From contig NZ_LT546166.1 of the NCBI RefSeq assembly GCF_900078685.2, positions 1,890,287 through 1,954,286 of the forward strand: a stretch of DNA of 64,000 nucleotides, given 5' to 3'. Below, one piece after another: positions 17,267 to 28,640 of the stretch. The notes below the pieces were generated by a model. It saw nothing but the letters and a program-made list of their open reading frames with translations, ran no database searches and was not told the DNA's origin. The stretch is from Mycolicibacter icosiumassiliensis (lineage in GTDB: Bacteria; Actinomycetota; Actinomycetes; Mycobacteriales; Mycobacteriaceae). Position numbers and translations under genes: made by a program. Each line of letters starts with the position of its first letter. The first letter of the stretch is position 1.

Positions 17267-18772
17267 GTGCCGAACCATGCCGAACTGCGTCGTCTCGTCG
17301 ACAAGTTGTGGAGCTACTGCGACGTTCTTCGCGATGCTGGTGTGTCCAACATCGACTACGTCGAACAACTCAGCTACTTGCTGTTTCTCAAGATGGCCGA
17401 TGAGCGGCAGAAGGGGCTGCGTCGCGAACAGATTTTGCCGGCGGGGCTTGACATCTCCTGGGACCGCCTCCTCGAACTCGACGGCTCGGCTCTCGAAGAC
17501 GAGTATCGGCGGGTTCTCAGCGAACTCGGCAAGGAAGCCACCAACCTCGGCGTGATCTTCCGGAAGGCGCAGAATCGGATTCAAGAGCCGGCGTTGCTGC
17601 GCAAACTGATCGTCGACCTGATCGGTTCGGAAACCTGGTCGATCGGTGGGGACCTCAACGGTGACGCGTATGAGGGGCTGCTCCAGAAATCCGCATCGGA
17701 CGTTAAATCCGGTGCAGGGCAATATTTCACGCCTCGTACTTTGATTCACGCGATGGTTGACGTGATGCGACCCGCCCCGACCGATACCATCATCGACCCC
17801 GCGTGTGGCACCGGCGGCTTCCTTCTCGCTGCGGTTGAGTATCTGAATACTCACTACGCCGCGTCCATGACCCCTGAGCAACGGAGGGCGCTGAGCGAGG
17901 GGCGCACAGTCCATGGCGTCGAACTGGTCGACGCCACCGCCCGGCTTGGCACCATGAACATGTACCTGCACGGCATCGGTCAGGCCACCGGAGAGCCCGT
18001 GATCGCCGTCCGGGACGCGTTGGCCACCAAGGCTGATCCGGTGTCGATGGTGCTTGCAAATCCACCCTTTGGTCGCAAATCGTCGGTCACCGTCGTCGGC
18101 GCCGACGGTCGGGCAGAACGCGAAGACATTGCCTACAGCCGTCCCGACTTCTGGGTGACGACCACCAACAAACAGCTCAACTTCGTCCAGCACATCGCAA
18201 CGGGGCTGAAGATCGATGGTCGTGCTGCCATTGTCGTCCCCGACAACGTTCTGTTCGAGGGCGGCGCCGGCGAGACGGTCCGCCGACGACTTCTCGCCGA
18301 GTATGACGTTCACACCCTGCTGCGGTTGCCCACCGGAATCTTCTACGCCGGCGGTGTCAAGGCCAACGTACTGTTCTTTGACCGCAAGCAGGCACGTCCA
18401 GGAAAGCCCTGGACCGACAAGCTGTGGGTCTACGACCTGCGCACCGGGTCACACTTCACCCTCAAGCAGCGACCGATGCGCGACGAGCACCTTATCCCGT
18501 TCATTGAGTCATTTAACGCTGACAACCGTGGCGCCCGCGCCGTCTCCGAGCGTTTTCAGTCCTACGCGTATGACGAACTGATCGCACGCGACAAAGTGAA
18601 TCTCGACATCACCTGGTTGAAGGATCCCTCTGCAGGCGACCTGGACGACGGGGTACCGCCGGAAATCATCGCGCAAGAAATCGTCGACGACCTCACCGCG
18701 GCACTCGCTGAGTTCAGCGCGGTAGCTGACGCGCTCGCTGCGCGGGCAGCAGGTATGACCGTTACTGAGTGA
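17267..18772 (+). CDS. hsdM: Type I restriction-modification DNA methyltransferase subunit M
   Basis: 501 aa. N-terminal HsdM bundle (VSNIDYVEQLSYLLFLKMAD), then the methylase core: GQYFTPRTLIHAMVDVM, SAM motif DPACGTGGFLLAA, and catalytic motif IV ANPPFG, the N6-adenine form. It methylates the target defined by HsdS and protects host DNA. GTG start 22 bp after the HIRAN gene. Its position last in the operon, separated from hsdS by the kinase and HIRAN genes, is unusual; hsdM and hsdS are normally adjacent. Confidence 0.94.
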   Translation: MPNHAELRRLVDKLWSYCDVLRDAGVSNIDYVEQLSYLLFLKMADERQKGLRREQILPAGLDISWDRLLELDGSALEDEYRRVLSELGKEATNLGVIFRKAQNRIQEPALLRKLIVDLIGSETWSIGGDLNGDAYEGLLQKSASDVKSGAGQYFTPRTLIHAMVDVMRPAPTDTIIDPACGTGGFLLAAVEYLNTHYAASMTPEQRRALSEGRTVHGVELVDATARLGTMNMYLHGIGQATGEPVIAVRDALATKADPVSMVLANPPFGRKSSVTVVGADGRAEREDIAYSRPDFWVTTTNKQLNFVQHIATGLKIDGRAAIVVPDNVLFEGGAGETVRRRLLAEYDVHTLLRLPTGIFYAGGVKANVLFFDRKQARPGKPWTDKLWVYDLRTGSHFTLKQRPMRDEHLIPFIESFNADNRGARAVSERFQSYAYDELIARDKVNLDITWLKDPSAGDLDDGVPPEIIAQEIVDDLTAALAEFSAVADALAARAAGMTVTE

Positions 18773-18802
18773 TCGACAACGCAGTGGTTGCATAATCCGG
18801 TG

Positions 18803-20023
18803 GTGAGCACGGATAGACCCGGTAGCGTCGCCGGCCCGGGTGTGCAGCTGGCCCTGGCCACCTGGGTCTCGGTGATCTGCTTCTGGGCGTGGACCTTGAT
18901 CGGTCCGCTGTCGACGCGGTACGCCAGCCAACTGTCGCTCAGCTCCAACCGTGAGGCGCTGATGGTTGCCACCCCGATCCTGGTCGGGGCGCTGGGCCGG
19001 ATCGCCACCGGACCGATGACCGACCGCTTCGGGGGCCGCACCATGTTCATCGGGGTCTCGCTGGCCTCGATTCTCCCGGTGCTGGTGGTCGGGTATGCGG
19101 CGAAGATCGGTTCCTACCCGCTGATGCTGGTGGCGGGGTTCTTCCTCGGAGCGGCTGGCACCGTCTTTGCTATCGGAATCCCGTTCGCCAACAACTGGTT
19201 TGCCCCACAGCGCCGCGGCTTCGCCACCGGGGTGTTCGGCATGGGCATGGTAGGTACCGCGGTCTCGGCGTTCTTCACCCCGCGGCTCGTGAAGTGGCTG
19301 GGGCTGCTCACCACCCACCTGATAGTCGCGGTGGCCCTGGCGATTTCGGCACTGCTGTGTGTGGTGCTGATGCATAACGGCCCGCGCTTCGTGCCCAACG
19401 CCACCCCGGTGCTGCCGAAGCTCAAGGCCGCCGCACGGCTGCGGGTGACGTGGGAGATGTCGCTGCTGTACGGGCTGGTTTTCGGCGGCTTTGTGGCCTT
19501 CTGCAGCTATCTGCCCATCTACATCAAGAAGGTCTACGACTTCTCCGCCGTCGGCGCCGGGGAGCGCACCGCGGCGTTCGCCTTGGCCGCAGTGCTGGCC
19601 CGGCTGCTCGGCGGGACGCTGGCCGATCACATCGCGCCCAAGTACGTCGTGTTGGCCTCGCTGGCCGGTATCGCGGTGCAGACGCTGATCTCGGTGTTCA
19701 AACCGCCGGCCGATATCTGGTCGGGCCTGACCTTTCTGCCGCTTGCCGTCGCACTCGGTGTCGGCACCGGTGGGGTGTTCGCCTGGGTGTCCCGCCGTGC
19801 CCCGGCCGGTTCGGTCGGCTCGGTCACCGGGATCGTCGCCGCGGTCGGCGGCCTGGGCGGTTACTTCCCGCCCCTGGTGATGGGCGCTACCTACGATCCG
19901 GCACGCAACAGCTACGCGGTGGGACTGCTGCTGCTGGTGGCCACCGCGGTGATCCTGTTTGGCTACACCGCGGTATTCCTGCGCGCGCAAGAACCGATCG
20001 CTGCACCATCACCGTCGAGTTGA
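18803..20023 (+). CDS. MFS transporter, nitrate/nitrite porter (NarK) type
   Basis: About 406 aa with 12 predicted membrane segments. Signature-like stretches are GRIATGPMTDRFGGRTMF in loop 2-3 and GIPFANNWFAPQRRGFATGV with FGMGMVGTAVSAFF, the Gly-rich repeats typical of nitrate/nitrite porters, and GVGTGGVFAWVSRRAPAG in the second half. The likely role is nitrate or nitrite exchange in the inner membrane, but no nitrate-reductase gene is nearby. GTG 18803 (or 18800); the DoxX-like gene follows 10 bp later, suggesting an operon. Confidence 0.75.
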   Translation: MSTDRPGSVAGPGVQLALATWVSVICFWAWTLIGPLSTRYASQLSLSSNREALMVATPILVGALGRIATGPMTDRFGGRTMFIGVSLASILPVLVVGYAAKIGSYPLMLVAGFFLGAAGTVFAIGIPFANNWFAPQRRGFATGVFGMGMVGTAVSAFFTPRLVKWLGLLTTHLIVAVALAISALLCVVLMHNGPRFVPNATPVLPKLKAAARLRVTWEMSLLYGLVFGGFVAFCSYLPIYIKKVYDFSAVGAGERTAAFALAAVLARLLGGTLADHIAPKYVVLASLAGIAVQTLISVFKPPADIWSGLTFLPLAVALGVGTGGVFAWVSRRAPAGSVGSVTGIVAAVGGLGGYFPPLVMGATYDPARNSYAVGLLLLVATAVILFGYTAVFLRAQEPIAAPSPSS

Positions 20024-20033
20024 GGGAGACCTG

Positions 20034-20447
20034 ATGACGACCAACGCCGATCCCACCACGCCGCGACGTTCTCGGGCGTGGACCACCGGAGCCGTGATCA
20101 CCGCCGTGCTGGGACTGTTCTTCGCGTTCGACAGCATCCCAAAGATCCTCGGCTTGCCGTTTGCCCGGGAAGCCACCGAAGGACTGGGGTTTTCCCCCGA
20201 CAAGACCGCGGTGATCGGCTGGGTGCTGCTGGTATGTCTGGTGGTCTTCCTGATTCCGCGCACCGCCGTGTTGGGTGCGCTGGGCCTGACCGCGTATCTG
20301 GGTGGTGCGGTGACGATCAACATGCATGCCGACAAGCCGTTGGCCGGCTTCGTGTTGTCCGGGGTGTATGTCGGGGTGTTGATGTGGATCGGCCTCATCT
20401 TGCGGCGACCGGAACTGTTGCGGGTGTTGGGGCTTCGGCGCGACTGA
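20034..20447 (+). CDS. DoxX-like small membrane protein
   Basis: 137 aa with four hydrophobic helices. The pattern FFAFDSIPKILGLPFAREAT in helix 1 and the following loop, then GFSPDKTAVIGWVLL, is that of the DoxX_2-like membrane family. ATG start preceded by GAGGGAG. It sits 10 bp after the NarK-type transporter. Function unknown; the family is often linked to redox stress. Confidence 0.7.
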   Translation: MTTNADPTTPRRSRAWTTGAVITAVLGLFFAFDSIPKILGLPFAREATEGLGFSPDKTAVIGWVLLVCLVVFLIPRTAVLGALGLTAYLGGAVTINMHADKPLAGFVLSGVYVGVLMWIGLILRRPELLRVLGLRRD

Positions 20448-20452
20448 GCGCC

Positions 20453-21127
20453 TCAGCGGGGCGGTAGCTGCTCCAGCAGCTCGTCGAGGAATCCGCCCGC
20501 CTCACGCCCGGCCGCCTCGACGTCGGCCGCGGCGATCGCGTCCACCAAGCCGCGATGCCGGATCTGGTCCGCCTGCACCGGTTTTCCGCTCGTCGTGGCC
20601 ACACTGGCCATCAGCGCCTCGGTGAGCCCGCAGTACAACTCGGTCAACACCGGATTGTGCGAGCAGCGGACCACCGCGAGATGGAACTCGGTGTCGGCCC
20701 GGACGAACTCGTCGTGTCGGCCCTGCTGCTGGTGGTTATCGCGGCGATCCAATAGTGCGCGTAGCTCGGCCAGATCCTCGTCGGTGCGGGCGGCTGCGGC
20801 CAGGCGTGCCCCTTCCACCTCCAGGCAACGCCGCACCTGGAGCACGTCGCGCAGCTGCGGGCCGCACAGCCGGCGCACCGCGCCGGACACCTCGCTGGTG
20901 GCGCGCACGTAGGTGCCATCGCCCTGGCGGACCTCGAGGATGCCGCTGTGGGCCAGCGCCCGGACCGCCTCACGCACGGTATTGCGGCCGACGCCGAGGG
21001 CGTCGGCGAGCTCTGACTCGGTGGGAATTCGCGAATCGACCGGCCATTCCCCGCCGGCCACCGAGGCGCGAATCTGCTCAATCACCTGATCTACCAAACC
21101 GGTGCGGCGGGTGGTGACCAACGGCAC
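20453..21127 (-). CDS. GntR-family regulator, FadR/FCD subfamily
   Basis: 224 aa. N-terminal winged HTH (SRIPTESELADALGVGRNTV, then REAVRALAHSGILEVRQGDG) is followed by an all-helical FCD ligand domain with a likely metal-binding set (DTEFHLAVVRCSHNPVL and the later QIRHRGLVDAI histidine). Such regulators sense organic acids. GTG start. It is divergent from the CynX/NimT-type transporter across a 48-bp spacer with a matching palindrome, so it probably controls that gene and itself. Confidence 0.85.
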   Translation of the reverse strand: MPLVTTRRTGLVDQVIEQIRASVAGGEWPVDSRIPTESELADALGVGRNTVREAVRALAHSGILEVRQGDGTYVRATSEVSGAVRRLCGPQLRDVLQVRRCLEVEGARLAAAARTDEDLAELRALLDRRDNHQQQGRHDEFVRADTEFHLAVVRCSHNPVLTELYCGLTEALMASVATTSGKPVQADQIRHRGLVDAIAAADVEAAGREAGGFLDELLEQLPPR

Positions 21128-21150
21128 AGCATTCTCCCTTCATCCAATCA

Positions 21151-21169
21151 TAGGATGTATGCGATCCTA
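21151..21169. promoter_or_regulatory. Probable operator of the GntR/FCD regulator
   Basis: Perfect inverted repeat TAGGAT-GTATGCG-ATCCTA in the 48-bp space between the divergent regulator and transporter genes. Half-site size and odd 7-bp spacer fit a dimeric winged-helix regulator. Its position 6 bp before the transporter start would block transcription or translation initiation. Confidence 0.55.
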
Positions 21170-21175
21170 CTTTAG

Positions 21176-22429
21176 GTGACCCGCACCGCCCGCAACGAAA
21201 CACTCGCCCAGTACGAGCACGACCTTGAACTGGAGCTCGAGGGCGCCGCCGAATTCCGGCCGGCGACGATGGCGGCCGGCGGTGCACTGCTGACCGTCGC
21301 GGTGGTCTTGACCGCGCTGAACCTGCGCCCCGCGATCACCAGTGTGGGGCCGCTGCTCCCGGAGATGCGTGGAGCGTTGGGCGCCTCGGACACCTGGGCC
21401 GGCATCCTGACCACGTTGCCCGGCCTGTGCTTCGCCGCAGCCGGGCTGGCCGCACCGTGGTTGTCACGGCGGATCGGGCTGGGGCGCACGGTGTCGGCGG
21501 CGCTGCTCATACTCGTTGCGGGACTGTTGATCCGGGTCTGCGACGGGCCCCTCGTGGTGCTCGGCGGAACACTGGTGGCCACCGCGGGAATCGCGTTGAT
21601 CAACGTACTGATCCCGGTGATCATCCGAGGCTCCTTCCCGGCGCAGGTCGGGCTGATGACGGGGATCTACACCGCGGCGCTCCAGGGGGGCGGGGCATTG
21701 GGTTCCGCGGTCACCCCGGTGCTCGACCACGCGCTGGGAGGTTGGCGATCGGCCCTGGCTGCCTGGAGTGCGCTGGCGTTGGTGGCGCTGGCGGCGTGGG
21801 TGGTGGGGGCCCGCGGATTCGACCGGCCTGGCGCCGCCGCACCCGCGGCGGCGACGAGCGGCCGGTCGCTGCTGCGCAGCAAGCTGGCCTGGACCGTCAC
21901 GCTGTTCTTCGGCACCCAGGCGTTCATTGCCTACGTGGTGATGGGCTGGCTACCGGCAGTGCTCATCGACCACGGAACCAGCGAAACGGGTGCGGGCCTG
22001 CTGCTCGGCCTGATTTCGCTGATCGCCGTCCCGATCAGCCTGATCGTCTCGCCGCTGGCCGCCCGTCACGACAGCCAAAGCGGATGGATCGTCGGGCTCG
22101 GAGGACTCGGCATCGCCGGAATACTCGGTCTGCTGATCGCCCCCGCGGCCGCACCGCTGCTGTGGAGCGTGCTGGTGGGCCTGGGGATGAGCGTGTTTTC
22201 GTTGGCGCTCACCGTGATTGCGCTGCGAGCCCGCGACGCGCAGGACACGGCGAGCCTGTCGGGGATGGCGCAGGGCTTCGGCTACCTGCTTGCCGGCATC
22301 GGCCCGTTCCTGTTCGGTCTGTTGCACCACGTCAGTGGTGGATGGACCGTGCCGTGGCTGATGATGCTGGCGGTCTACCTGGTCCAGATACTGGCCGGCG
22401 CACTGGCCGGGCGCGACCGCTACGTGTGA
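21176..22429 (+). CDS. MFS transporter, CynX/NimT family
   Basis: 417 aa, 12 membrane segments after a 35-aa acidic N-terminal extension. The family marker LTALNLRPAITSVGPLLPEM in the first helix region, with GLCFAAAGLAAPWLSRRIGL, is typical of cyanate/2-nitroimidazole-type transporters. Substrate unknown. GTG start at 21176 gives MTRTARNETL; the regulator and operator just upstream suggest substrate-induced expression. Confidence 0.8.
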   Translation: MTRTARNETLAQYEHDLELELEGAAEFRPATMAAGGALLTVAVVLTALNLRPAITSVGPLLPEMRGALGASDTWAGILTTLPGLCFAAAGLAAPWLSRRIGLGRTVSAALLILVAGLLIRVCDGPLVVLGGTLVATAGIALINVLIPVIIRGSFPAQVGLMTGIYTAALQGGGALGSAVTPVLDHALGGWRSALAAWSALALVALAAWVVGARGFDRPGAAAPAAATSGRSLLRSKLAWTVTLFFGTQAFIAYVVMGWLPAVLIDHGTSETGAGLLLGLISLIAVPISLIVSPLAARHDSQSGWIVGLGGLGIAGILGLLIAPAAAPLLWSVLVGLGMSVFSLALTVIALRARDAQDTASLSGMAQGFGYLLAGIGPFLFGLLHHVSGGWTVPWLMMLAVYLVQILAGALAGRDRYV

Positions 22430-22459
22430 ATCAACCCTCGCCGAAGATAGATCCGATGC

Positions 22460-22472
22460 TATTGTTGTATAT
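22460..22472 (+). promoter_or_regulatory. Leaderless promoter of vapBC
   Basis: TATTGT at 22460-22465 fits the mycobacterial TANNNT -10 element and ends 7 nt before the vapB ATG, which also has no ribosome-binding site. That spacing would put the transcription start on the A of the ATG. Confidence 0.5.
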
Positions 22473-22691
22473 ATGGCGAGAACGCTTGTGGATATCGACG
22501 ATGATGCGCTCGTAGCGGCGGCGAAGGTACTGAACACTTCGACCAAGAAGGACACCATCAACACCGCGTTGCGGGAGGTCGCGGCGCGCGACGTGCGTGC
22601 GCGGATGCTGGATCGTTTCGCCGACGATCCGCAGTACTGGAAGCAGCAGCAGCAAGCCCGTGAACGGGCGTGGCACCGCGACGTCGAATGA
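22473..22691 (+). CDS. vapB: VapB-type antitoxin
   Basis: 72 aa. N-terminal ribbon-helix-helix-like part (MARTLVDIDDDALVAAAKVL, then NTSTKKDTINTALREVAARD) matches the VapB family with the TxKKDTxNxAL pattern; the acidic/Trp-rich tail (DPQYWKQQQQARERAW) would wrap the toxin. It represses its own promoter in complex with VapC. Its stop overlaps the vapC start as ATGA. Confidence 0.88.
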   Translation: MARTLVDIDDDALVAAAKVLNTSTKKDTINTALREVAARDVRARMLDRFADDPQYWKQQQQARERAWHRDVE

Positions 22692-23104
22692 ATCAGGTCT
22701 ATCTCGCCGATACGACCGTCTGGCACTGGGCACGTCACCCCGTCGCCCGCGCCGCGTTGCAGGACGAACTCGATCGCGGCACCGTGGCGACGTGCGCAAT
22801 CATCGATGCCGAGCTGACCGTCTCGGCTCGAAGTGAACGTGAGGCCATCGAGATGGCGGAGGAGCGCCGTGCCCTGCGTTGGTTGCCGAGTCCGGACGAG
22901 ATCTGGGATGACGTACTGACGACCCAGCTGGCGCTGGTCAAAGAATCGTTACATCGATCCGTGAAACTGCCGGATCTGATCATTGCGGCGGTTGCGCGTC
23001 GCCACGAGGCGACGGTGCTGCATTACGACCATGACTACGATGCCATTGCTGCGGTGACCGAACAGTCGATGCGGTGGCTGGTGCAGCCCGGAACGCTAAC
23101 TTGA
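22688..23104 (+). CDS. vapC: VapC toxin, PIN-domain ribonuclease
   Basis: 138 aa PIN domain. The acidic residues expected for the Mg-dependent active site are seen as YLADTTVWHWAR (Asp), CAIIDAELTVSAR (Asp/Glu), KLPDLIIAAVA (Asp) and YDHDYDAIA (Asp). VapC enzymes cut tRNA or rRNA. Overlaps vapB by 4 bp (translational coupling). Both genes look complete. Confidence 0.9.
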   Translation: MNQVYLADTTVWHWARHPVARAALQDELDRGTVATCAIIDAELTVSARSEREAIEMAEERRALRWLPSPDEIWDDVLTTQLALVKESLHRSVKLPDLIIAAVARRHEATVLHYDHDYDAIAAVTEQSMRWLVQPGTLT

Positions 23105-23124
23105 CGTCGCCCCTCCGTTGCCAA

Positions 23125-23194
23125 CCCTCGCCGAACGTGCACTGAGACCGGGGAATTCGCGAATTTTTCGGTCTCAGTGCACGTTCGGTGAGGG
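23125..23194. repeat. Long perfect intergenic palindrome, possible bidirectional terminator
   Basis: A 26-bp arm at 23125-23150 pairs with 23169-23194 with a single G-T wobble; the inner 20 bp (CCGAACGTGCACTGAGACCG and its complement) are perfect. The 18-nt loop holds a smaller AATTC-GC-GAATT palindrome. It fills the gap between the convergent vapC and adhC genes. There is no T run on either side. Confidence 0.75.
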
Positions 23195-23212
23195 GCTGGG
23201 AAGGCCTGAGTG

Positions 23213-24265
23213 CTAGGGCTTCCGCAACGACTCGGTGTCGATGACGAAGCGGTAGCGCACGTCGGAGGCCAGGACCCGCTCATAGGCGGTGTTGATGTAG
23301 TCCGGTTCGATGACCTCGATCTCGGGGCGCACGTCGTGCTCGGCGCAGAAGTCCAACATCTCCTGCGTCTCGGCGATGCCGCCGATCATCGATCCCGAGA
23401 GGCTGCGCCGCATGCCCGCCAGCGGAAACGGCGGCACGGACATGTCGTGCTCGGGCATGCCCAGCTCCACCAACGTGCCGTCGACCTTCAGCAGATTCAG
23501 GTAGGCGCCCAGGTCCAGGTTGGCCGAGACGGTGTTGAGGATGACGTCGAAGTTCATCCGCAGCTTCTTGAAGGTGTCGGGGTCGCTGGTGGCGTAGTAG
23601 TGCTGCGCACCCAGACGCAAGCCGTCTTCCATCTTCTTCAGCGATTGCGACAGCACCGTGACCTCGGCACCCATCGCGACGCCGAGCTTGACGCCCATGT
23701 GGCCCAAGCCGCCCAGCCCGATCACCGCGATCCGCTTGCCGGGGCCGGCATTCCAGTGCCGCAGCGGCGAATACAGGGTGATACCGGCGCACAGCAGCGG
23801 CGCGGCGGCATCGAGTGGGATGCCGTCGGGGATACGCAACACGTAGCTCTCATCGACGACGATCGCGCCGCTGTAGCCGCCATAGGTCGGCTGGCCGTCG
23901 CGGCCCACCGCGTTGTAGGTGCCCACCATTCCGCTACCGGTGCAGTACTGCTCCAGTCCGGCCTGGCAACTGGCACACTCGCGGCAGGAGTCGACGAAGC
24001 AGCCGACGCCGACGTGGTCACCGACCTTGAATTTCGTCACCTCGGATCCGACCGCGGTCACCACGCCGGCGATCTCGTGGCCGGGCACCACCGGGTAGCG
24101 CGGGCGGCCCCACTCACCCTTGACGGTGTGGATGTCGGAGTGACAGATACCGGCGAACGCGATGTCGAACGCAACGTCGTGCGGACCGGGGTCCCGTCGG
24201 GTGATGGTGGTCTTGCTCAGCGGCGCGTCGGGCGCGGTGGCGGCATAGGCGGAAACGGTGCTCAT
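23213..24265 (-). CDS. adhC: Zinc-dependent NADP alcohol dehydrogenase
   Basis: 350 aa medium-chain dehydrogenase of the cinnamyl-alcohol-dehydrogenase type. Catalytic zinc site: GICHSDIHT (Cys, His), [11 protein letters not shown] (His, Glu) and a later Cys; structural zinc loop [15 protein letters not shown]; Rossmann motif [13 protein letters not shown]. It reduces aldehydes to alcohols with NADPH. Its position beside fecB and ctaD matches Rv3045 adhC. In this window it ends next to the accessory block. Confidence 0.92.
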   Translation of the reverse strand: MSTVSAYAATAPDAPLSKTTITRRDPGPHDVAFDIAFAGICHSDIHTVKGEWGRPRYPVVPGHEIAGVVTAVGSEVTKFKVGDHVGVGCFVDSCRECASCQAGLEQYCTGSGMVGTYNAVGRDGQPTYGGYSGAIVVDESYVLRIPDGIPLDAAAPLLCAGITLYSPLRHWNAGPGKRIAVIGLGGLGHMGVKLGVAMGAEVTVLSQSLKKMEDGLRLGAQHYYATSDPDTFKKLRMNFDVILNTVSANLDLGAYLNLLKVDGTLVELGMPEHDMSVPPFPLAGMRRSLSGSMIGGIAETQEMLDFCAEHDVRPEIEVIEPDYINTAYERVLASDVRYRFVIDTESLRKP

Positions 24266-24388
24266 CGTCGAATAAACCTCTTCGGATCTGCGCGGGAATC
24301 AAAAAATATAGTCTAGCAAAGTTCTTTGCCATGATGCGGTGACCCTGCTCACCGAGGGAGCCGCAGGGATTCCGCGGTACGTCGCTGG

Positions 24389-25474
24389 CTAGTTAATAGG
24401 CGCGTTCACCCAGCGCAGGTCTTCGGCCACGCCGCGTGCGGCGACCGGCCCCTGCCCGGTCTGCCACACCTCGTTGTTGACGACGAAGACCCGGCTGTCA
24501 CGGTTGGCCGCCAGCCGTCGCCAAGCGACACTGTCGAATACGGTGGCTGCCCGCGCTTTCACTGCCGGCGAGGCAAAGGACACGTAGACGATGTCGCCGT
24601 CGGCCGCCGAGAAATCCGCCCGGCCGGCCAGATCGGCATCGTTAGCTGGGATCTCGAGGTAGGGCCGATCGGTGAACCGCTGCAACGGGGGGCGGTCGAC
24701 CCCGACGGCCTCGAGCACGCTGGCGGCGAAGCCGGAGGCCCCGTACACCCGCACGCTGTTGTCGGTGAGCTCCACCACCGACACCTGGAAATGGGTCGCG
24801 TCGGCGGCCTCGCGGGTTTCGGTCGCATACGCGCTGAACTTCTCCAGCACGTCGTCGGCGGCGCCGGTGCGCGCGGTCGCGGCGCCGACAGCGCGCACGT
24901 TGTCCTCCCACGCGGCGCCCGGCGCCCCGGTGAACACGGTGGGGGCGATCGCGGCCAACTCCGCATACCCGGGCGTCAGGCCCTGCGCGCCCAGGATCAG
25001 ATCCGGATGCAGCTCGGCGATAGCGCCGGTGTCGGGGTTGCTGCGCGAGCCTACTGCCGGGACACCGTGCATGACCGCGCCCAAGTAGGACGGCTGCTTG
25101 TCTGCGCCATCCGGTAGCGCGGCGCCGACCACGCGGGACTGCAGGCCCAGGGCACACAGCGTGTCGAGCTGGTCGCCAGAGAGCACCACGATGCGCTCGG
25201 CCTGCTCGGGAACTTCGATGCTCGCCGGTTCCACCTCGGCCGCATTGTGGACCCAGCGCATGGTGGGTCCGGGGTCCGGGTGCGCCGGCTCGGCCGCGCA
25301 GGACTCGTCGGGGCGACGATCATTGCCGAGCACGCCAGCGCCGGCGACCATGGTCGTCGTGGTGGAGATCGAGGTCGGGGCGGTTTCTGCGCCATCGCCC
25401 GCGCATCCGGCCGTCGTGAGCAAGGTCACGGCAAGCGCTACTGCGGACGCCGCCCGCCGGTCCACCGTGGTCAC
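24389..25474 (-). CDS. fecB: Iron(III)-siderophore-type substrate-binding lipoprotein
   Basis: 361 aa. Signal peptide with lipobox LLTTAGC (Cys near residue 24), a Thr/Ser-rich linker, then a periplasmic-binding domain: [44 protein letters not shown]. In M. tuberculosis FecB (Rv3044) binds heme/siderophores and affects envelope permeability. Divergent from ctaD and 3' of adhC on the same strand, as expected for the locus. Confidence 0.9.
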   Translation of the reverse strand: MTTVDRRAASAVALAVTLLTTAGCAGDGAETAPTSISTTTTMVAGAGVLGNDRRPDESCAAEPAHPDPGPTMRWVHNAAEVEPASIEVPEQAERIVVLSGDQLDTLCALGLQSRVVGAALPDGADKQPSYLGAVMHGVPAVGSRSNPDTGAIAELHPDLILGAQGLTPGYAELAAIAPTVFTGAPGAAWEDNVRAVGAATARTGAADDVLEKFSAYATETREAADATHFQVSVVELTDNSVRVYGASGFAASVLEAVGVDRPPLQRFTDRPYLEIPANDADLAGRADFSAADGDIVYVSFASPAVKARAATVFDSVAWRRLAANRDSRVFVVNNEVWQTGQGPVAARGVAEDLRWVNAPIN

Positions 25475-25611
25475 GCCGTGACGTTAACACCCACGGCGGA
25501 GCGCCCCGGCAGGAGACGAATACGACAGTTTGTAGGAGGCCTATACCGACGGGGCGACGCTCGGGGTTAGGATTCGAGCAAGTTTCCGGGATGCCCACGT
25601 TTGGAGGAATT

Positions 25612-28636
<3,025 letters not shown>

Positions 28637-28640
28637 GGCC

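Noticed and set aside
10762..18772. BREX, DISARM or Pgl-type defence system
   Set aside because: No BrxC/PglZ, no DISARM helicase or PLD gene; the set is a plain type I RM plus a kinase/HIRAN pair.
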